From an uncultured Lachnospiraceae bacterium (GTDB taxonomy: Bacteria > Bacillota > Clostridia > Lachnospirales > Lachnospiraceae): a stretch of DNA of 18,148 bases. Each line of letters opens with the position of its first letter. The stretch's first letter is position 1. The notes beneath the pieces are model-generated. The model did not search any database. It had not been told where the DNA came from and worked only from the letters and a program-made list of their open reading frames with translations. The stretch covers positions 1-18,148 of the forward strand of contig CAJTRU010000070.1 in the NCBI GenBank assembly GCA_910579085.1. Direction: 5' to 3'. A program made the position numbers and the translations under genes. Below are positions 14,910 to 18,148 of the stretch, in pieces.

Positions 14910-15962
14910 CTATATACGGAACTCTGCCTTAATACTGAATTTTACTTCATTACTTGTTGTAATACAGTATTTCCTTGTAGAACCTGCTACTGCTGTTACT
15001 GTATAAGTACCTGGCTCTGTTGCTTTATCAACAATCTTTCCTTTGGAATTTTTAAAAATATATTTTATATCTGCATTTTTATTGGTATTTTTTATTATTT
15101 TTACTTCTGCTGCCCTGCCATCATATATCTTATTATGACATTCAATCTTTAAAGTACCCTTTTCAAGTGCAAATTCATCCAGAGTCCCAAAACGGTACTT
15201 TTTTTTCTCAAGATATGTTAATACATCATCCAGTGCCTCACAATTTGAACTTGAAGTATTATGTATAAGTGGCAGCGCCCCCTTATGGTAGTTATCTTTA
15301 AAGTGTTTTACAACATAATCTTTGCCAGGCTGGTTATTTACATCATAGTCATAATACGCCATGCTCCATAAAACCGTGCTGTATCCCATATCCTTAGTTA
15401 CCTTAAGTGTTCTTTCGCTGAATTCCCCCATCGGAGGGCGGATAAATGGGTCTAATTCACAGCCAGTTACTTTTTTAAACGCTTCTTCACAATCTTTTAT
15501 CTCTTTTTTTATTTCTTGTACAGACCTGCCAGGAAGGCTTGGGTGTGTACTTGTATGGTTGCCTGCCAGATGCCCCTGCTTCTTCATCTTTTTTACAAGT
15601 GAAGGATTACTTTCAATAAATGGCTTTGTCAGAAAAAATATTGCCTTTGCATTATGCTTTTTTAACGTTTTTAAAATCTTTTTAGTATAGCCATTTTCAT
15701 ACCCGCAGTCAAATGAAAGATAAATAACCTTTTCATCTGTTTCTATATTCTGGAAAAATACTTTATACTTTGATAAGTCCACTCCAGCGGGTATTCCGCC
15801 TCCTGCTTTTTCATGTCCGCTTTTCCTGACAATATACCATTCATACTTAGAATTTGGATATCTGGAATAATCAGTCTTACCAGCAGAAACCTGTACAGCC
15901 AGCAGTAAACAGAGCAATATACTTAGAATTATCCTAATAAAACTGTGTCTTTTCCTGTCCAT
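14910..15962 (-). CDS. pdaA: Secreted polysaccharide deacetylase, PdaA-like
   Basis: This 350-residue protein has an N-terminal signal or anchor helix (about 8-26) and a NodB-type deacetylase domain (about 75-265). PdaA hallmarks are FDCGYENGYT with catalytic-base Asp85, GNHTSTH with metal ligands His136 and His140, RPPMGEFSERTL (175-186) and LIHNTS with His234. In Bacillus, PdaA removes the N-acetyl group from muramic acid as a step in making the muramic delta-lactam of spore cortex, which fits a spore-former. The residue after the catalytic Asp, Asn in Bacillus PdaA, is Cys86 here. A C-terminal extension (about 270-348, beta-rich, bacterial Ig/MBG-like, EPGTYTVTAVAG) is absent from Bacillus PdaA and may bind the wall. 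It is a single-gene unit with its own promoter and terminator. It could also act on vegetative peptidoglycan. Confidence 0.85.
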   Translation of the reverse strand: MDRKRHSFIRIILSILLCLLLAVQVSAGKTDYSRYPNSKYEWYIVRKSGHEKAGGGIPAGVDLSKYKVFFQNIETDEKVIYLSFDCGYENGYTKKILKTLKKHNAKAIFFLTKPFIESNPSLVKKMKKQGHLAGNHTSTHPSLPGRSVQEIKKEIKDCEEAFKKVTGCELDPFIRPPMGEFSERTLKVTKDMGYSTVLWSMAYYDYDVNNQPGKDYVVKHFKDNYHKGALPLIHNTSSSNCEALDDVLTYLEKKKYRFGTLDEFALEKGTLKIECHNKIYDGRAAEVKIIKNTNKNADIKYIFKNSKGKIVDKATEPGTYTVTAVAGSTRKYCITTSNEVKFSIKAEFRI

Positions 15963-16000
15963 TTTACCATCCCCGTTCCCTTATACTTATTATATGGATA

Positions 16001-16029
16001 ATTCTAACATATGCAGTACCTGTTTACAA
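16001..16029 (-). promoter_or_regulatory. Promoter of the deacetylase gene
   Basis: Read leftward: TTGTAA (16024-16029), a 17-bp spacer, TAGAAT (16001-16006), giving a leader of about 30 nt. It reads as a vegetative sigma-A site. I did not see a clear sporulation-sigma motif, which is a small point against strictly sporulation-bound expression. Confidence 0.5.
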
Positions 16030-16075
16030 TTACGAAAGTGTTACAATTCCTTTAAATCAAATGTCCCATAACACC

Positions 16076-16897
16076 TTATAAAATGCCTCTCTGCCTTGTT
16101 ACTTCATACATTAATACAGAAGCTGCACAACTTACATTAAACGAAGTTGCATATGATTTGCCAGACATAGGGATAGTGCATAAAACATCACAATATTCCT
16201 TAAATGCCTTATTCAGGCCCATAGTTTCATTGCCCATCATCAGCATTAAAGGTACTTTTAAATCCACATTATAAACTGGATTTTCCTTGTGTGCTGTAGT
16301 TCCCACAACAGAAAAACCTGGATATTCCATTTTTAATTTTTCAACATAACCATAAAACATATTATTATCATTAACCCTTATTACTGGAAGGTTAAAAAAA
16401 GAACCCATAGCAGAAACAACAACATCTGGCTCATATAAGTCTACAGCATGTCCTGTAATAATTAACATATCTGCACCAAGCGCATCACAAGAACGTATCA
16501 TAGTTCCTAAGTTCCCTTTATTAGACGGACGGTCAAATAAAACAATAAAGGGGGTTTTTGAAAGTTTTATATTGTCAAGGCAGTCCCTGCGCATTTCAAT
16601 AACTGCCATTAATTCTGAGGTATCTTCCTTGCCACTTAATCCCTTTAAAAGCTCTGGCGTAAGGCAGTAATTTACTTCTGTCTTAACATTTGAAATCATC
16701 TCCCTTGCCCAGCCTGATAAATTGTTACTATCATAAATTAAAGATTTTATATTCCATCCATTCTTTACTGCTTCTTTTAAACTGCGCACACCCTCAACCA
16801 GAAATTCGTTATACTTATACCTTTTATTCCTGTTTGTTTTTAAAACCTCAAATCTCTGGTAATAATTATTTTTATTATTTATATAAATTTCTTTCAT
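16076..16897 (-). CDS. TrmH/SpoU-family RNA 2'-O-methyltransferase
   Basis: This 273-residue SPOUT enzyme has an N-terminal RNA-binding domain (about 10-105, with YNEFLVEGVRSLKEA typical of the SpoU substrate-binding fold) and a knotted SAM-binding domain (about 115-270). Motif 1 is NKGNLGTMIR (126-135, with the catalytic-type Arg135), motif 2 is MMGNETMGL (around Glu224), and motif 3 is IPMSGKSYATSFNVS (242-256). Such proteins methylate ribose 2'-OH in rRNA or tRNA using SAM. The target cannot be set from sequence; a 23S rRNA target, including the thiostrepton-resistance type, is possible. Motif 3 has Phe253 where most members have Leu (SLNVS). A GGAGG site precedes the start. It lies 38 bp downstream of the NUDIX gene and is probably the last gene of that operon. 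Confidence 0.92.
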   Translation of the reverse strand: MKEIYINNKNNYYQRFEVLKTNRNKRYKYNEFLVEGVRSLKEAVKNGWNIKSLIYDSNNLSGWAREMISNVKTEVNYCLTPELLKGLSGKEDTSELMAVIEMRRDCLDNIKLSKTPFIVLFDRPSNKGNLGTMIRSCDALGADMLIITGHAVDLYEPDVVVSAMGSFFNLPVIRVNDNNMFYGYVEKLKMEYPGFSVVGTTAHKENPVYNVDLKVPLMLMMGNETMGLNKAFKEYCDVLCTIPMSGKSYATSFNVSCAASVLMYEVTRQRGIL

Positions 16898-16935
16898 TTA
16901 ATTTCCTCCAAATATGCCAGCCCGCAAAATAAAGC

Positions 16936-17349
16936 CTATCTCAAAAGCTGTTCCTTTGCCATTTCAACATGCATAAGAATATGCCCTATATTCCCTTCCC
17001 CTGCATATTTTCCACTATCAAAAAAATCATTATCCAGCGAAGACCAGTACAGTTCATTCTCATCACCAGAAACCTCAATACATTTATTTAACCTGCCAAC
17101 ATAAACTTCAACATAACATTCATCCAGATAATAGTAAAAATCCATTAAATGCGTAAGGAGAATATCCTCCCTGCCAATTGAGGTTTCTTCTTTAAGTTCC
17201 CTGTATGCTGCATCAATACCAGGCTCTCCAGGCTCAATTTTACCACCTGTAAAATTCCCAAGACCCTTATATGGATTTTTCAGACGTTTACACATCAATA
17301 ATTTTTCCCTGTTTTCATCAAATACAACAAGCAGATTATATCCCTGCAT
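16936..17349 (-). CDS. NUDIX hydrolase (MutT-like)
   Basis: This 137-residue single-domain protein has the NUDIX box at 36-58: GKIEPGE, seven residues, then RELKEETSI. Metal-binding Glu51, Glu54 and Glu55 are in place. The usual Gly near the end of the box is Ser57. Enzymes of this group hydrolyse nucleoside diphosphates linked to another moiety, such as oxidised dNTPs; the substrate here is unknown. The length and the N-terminal strand (YNLLVVFDENREKLLMCKR) resemble the 8-oxo-dGTP diphosphatase type. The AGGAG site lies 7 bp before the start. It is between the acetyltransferase (145 bp upstream) and the RNA methyltransferase (38 bp downstream). The upstream spacer is AT-rich with a TTATAGTT-containing repeat and no clear terminator. 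Confidence 0.88.
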   Translation of the reverse strand: MQGYNLLVVFDENREKLLMCKRLKNPYKGLGNFTGGKIEPGEPGIDAAYRELKEETSIGREDILLTHLMDFYYYLDECYVEVYVGRLNKCIEVSGDENELYWSSLDNDFFDSGKYAGEGNIGHILMHVEMAKEQLLR

Positions 17350-17494
17350 AATATTCTCCTATACTTAATAAATAAAGCTAAACCCAGGACACAGCTAAAT
17401 TTACTTTAATCCTTCACCTATTTTAACTTTTTGTTTTAGTGGTTTATTTTAGTTATCTGTCTTTATAGTTATTTGCCACTATAATCTTTTGTCC

Positions 17495-17929
17495 TTATAG
17501 TTTTTTAGTAAAACAAATAATCCTGTTTGCTTCCGTAAAGCCAACAGCCTTATGAAATTTTAAACTAATTGCATTATCTAATTCACAGTCACTAGCAAAC
17601 TCCTTGCATCCCTTTATACGTGCCCAGTTCTCACAGCACAGCAAAAGTTCCTTTGCATAACCCTTATGCTTGTAACCCTCCTTTACGAAAATTCCTTCCA
17701 GATATCCTACAGGGCTTGTTTCCGTTCCCTCTACATAATCATGCCTTAACTGGCACTGGGCAAACCCTATAGGAATATCCCCTTCATATTTAATAAAAAC
17801 CCTGGCATCCTCTTTTAAAACAATCTCCGAAAACTCATATATTAAATCTTCAACAGAATTATCATCCCACAACAGAACTGCTAAACTTGCTATTATATCT
17901 ACATAATTTTCATCTGCCTCTATTATCAT
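17495..17929 (-). CDS. GNAT acetyltransferase, AAC(6')-like
   Basis: This 144-residue single GNAT fold transfers an acetyl group from acetyl-CoA to an amine. YLEGIFVKEGYK (76-87) followed by the acetyl-CoA pyrophosphate loop HKGYAKELL (88-96), then EFASDCELDNAISLKFHKAVGF (110-131), with its acidic ASDCELDN patch, are hallmarks of one aminoglycoside 6'-N-acetyltransferase subfamily. The C-terminus ANRIICFTKKL is also of that type. The length (144) matches those enzymes. Many relatives in commensal Clostridia are uncharacterised, so resistance activity is inference. GGAGG lies 8 bp before the chosen ATG at 17929; an ATG 4 bp upstream is in another frame. It is the first gene of a leftward group with the NUDIX and RNA methyltransferase genes. 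Element D ends 93 bp upstream. Confidence 0.87.
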   Translation of the reverse strand: MIIEADENYVDIIASLAVLLWDDNSVEDLIYEFSEIVLKEDARVFIKYEGDIPIGFAQCQLRHDYVEGTETSPVGYLEGIFVKEGYKHKGYAKELLLCCENWARIKGCKEFASDCELDNAISLKFHKAVGFTEANRIICFTKKL

Positions 17930-18021
17930 TCATTATACCTCCAAAATTTAAGCCCAAATATTAGCAATAAAAATATTTTATCATAATAATATAAACAAAT
18001 CCAGTTTAAAGGTTATAATAA

Positions 18022-18148
18022 GATAATTTCCAGTTATCTTTTGTTGTTTGGATTGACGGACGGTTTCTGTGCCAGAGCCAGAATATTCCGTACAAAAAAG
18101 CATGCCGGAGGCATGGCTTTTGCACGCATTCCGCTACGTTAACCCACG
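18022..18148 (-). repeat. Fold-back element copy D (partial, cut by window edge)
   Basis: It begins with the terminal repeat GATAATTTCCAGTTATC (18022-18038), identical to that of copy B. It then follows copy C: CGGACGGTTT, GCCAGAGCCA and AATATTCCGTAC match C's right arm inverted. Between GTAC and the core it has an extra hairpin (18096-18121; AAAAGCATGCC, GGA loop, GGCATGGCTTTT). The core (18122-18148, truncated) has one added base (GCATTCCGC for GCTTCCGC plus shift) and the TTAACCCACG version of copy C. It lies just upstream of the acetyltransferase gene, with the core in that gene's sense. Confidence 0.78.

Noticed and set aside
17350..17494. Terminator between the acetyltransferase and NUDIX genes
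   Set aside because: Only a 6-bp stem (TAGTGG/CCACTA) with a loop of over 30 nt and no clean T run; read-through is more likely.
1..18148. CRISPR array
   Set aside because: The repeated units are few, long, far apart and self-complementary, with no regular spacers and no cas genes.

Overview
The window looks like a low-GC, spore-forming member of the Clostridia, most likely a Lachnospiraceae-type gut Firmicute. The reasons are the AT-rich sequence, strong AGGAGG-type ribosome binding sites, a zinc-type adenylate kinase, a PdaA-like spore-cortex deacetylase and very large hybrid histidine kinases of the Cache and 7TM-DISM types. The genus is inference; no rRNA or tRNA was seen.

Layout. (1) 1-8263 is a near-symmetrical signalling cassette. 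A rightward hybrid kinase with a Cache-type sensor and two receivers converges on a leftward pair, a 7TM hybrid kinase with a C-terminal HPt domain and a receiver-only protein. A strong bidirectional terminator sits between them. The cassette is bracketed by two inverted, about 97% identical copies (A and B) of a long fold-back element. (2) 8264-8731 has no gene. It holds a second, diverged fold-back element (C) and the 3' end of the next operon. (3) 8732-10813 is a leftward adk-map-infA operon with its own promoter. It is cut away from its usual spc/alpha ribosomal-protein context. (4) 11065-14818 is a rightward two-gene ABC exporter of the MacB/FtsX type, divergent from adk. (5) 14910-16029 is a leftward PdaA-like polysaccharide deacetylase. 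(6) 16076-17929 is a leftward GNAT acetyltransferase (AAC(6')-like), NUDIX hydrolase and SpoU/TrmH RNA methyltransferase group. (7) 18022-18148 is a fourth fold-back element (D), cut by the window edge.

The most unusual content is the fold-back element family. Copies have 17-bp terminal inverted repeats of the type GATAACTGGAAATTATC, arms that pair along the whole element, and a 32-nt asymmetric core that stays almost unchanged while the arms and hairpins around it diverge. Three of the four copies lie 93-148 bp upstream of a start codon, with the core in the sense of that gene. Copies A and B could let the 7.8-kb kinase cassette invert or move as a unit.

The three signalling proteins carry all the parts of a multistep phosphorelay (two HisKA/ATPase cores, four intact receivers and one HPt), but none has a DNA-binding or enzymatic output domain. 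The final output must therefore lie outside the window or work by protein-protein contact. Both window edges fall inside repeat copies, so conclusions about long-range gene order should be checked against assembly error.
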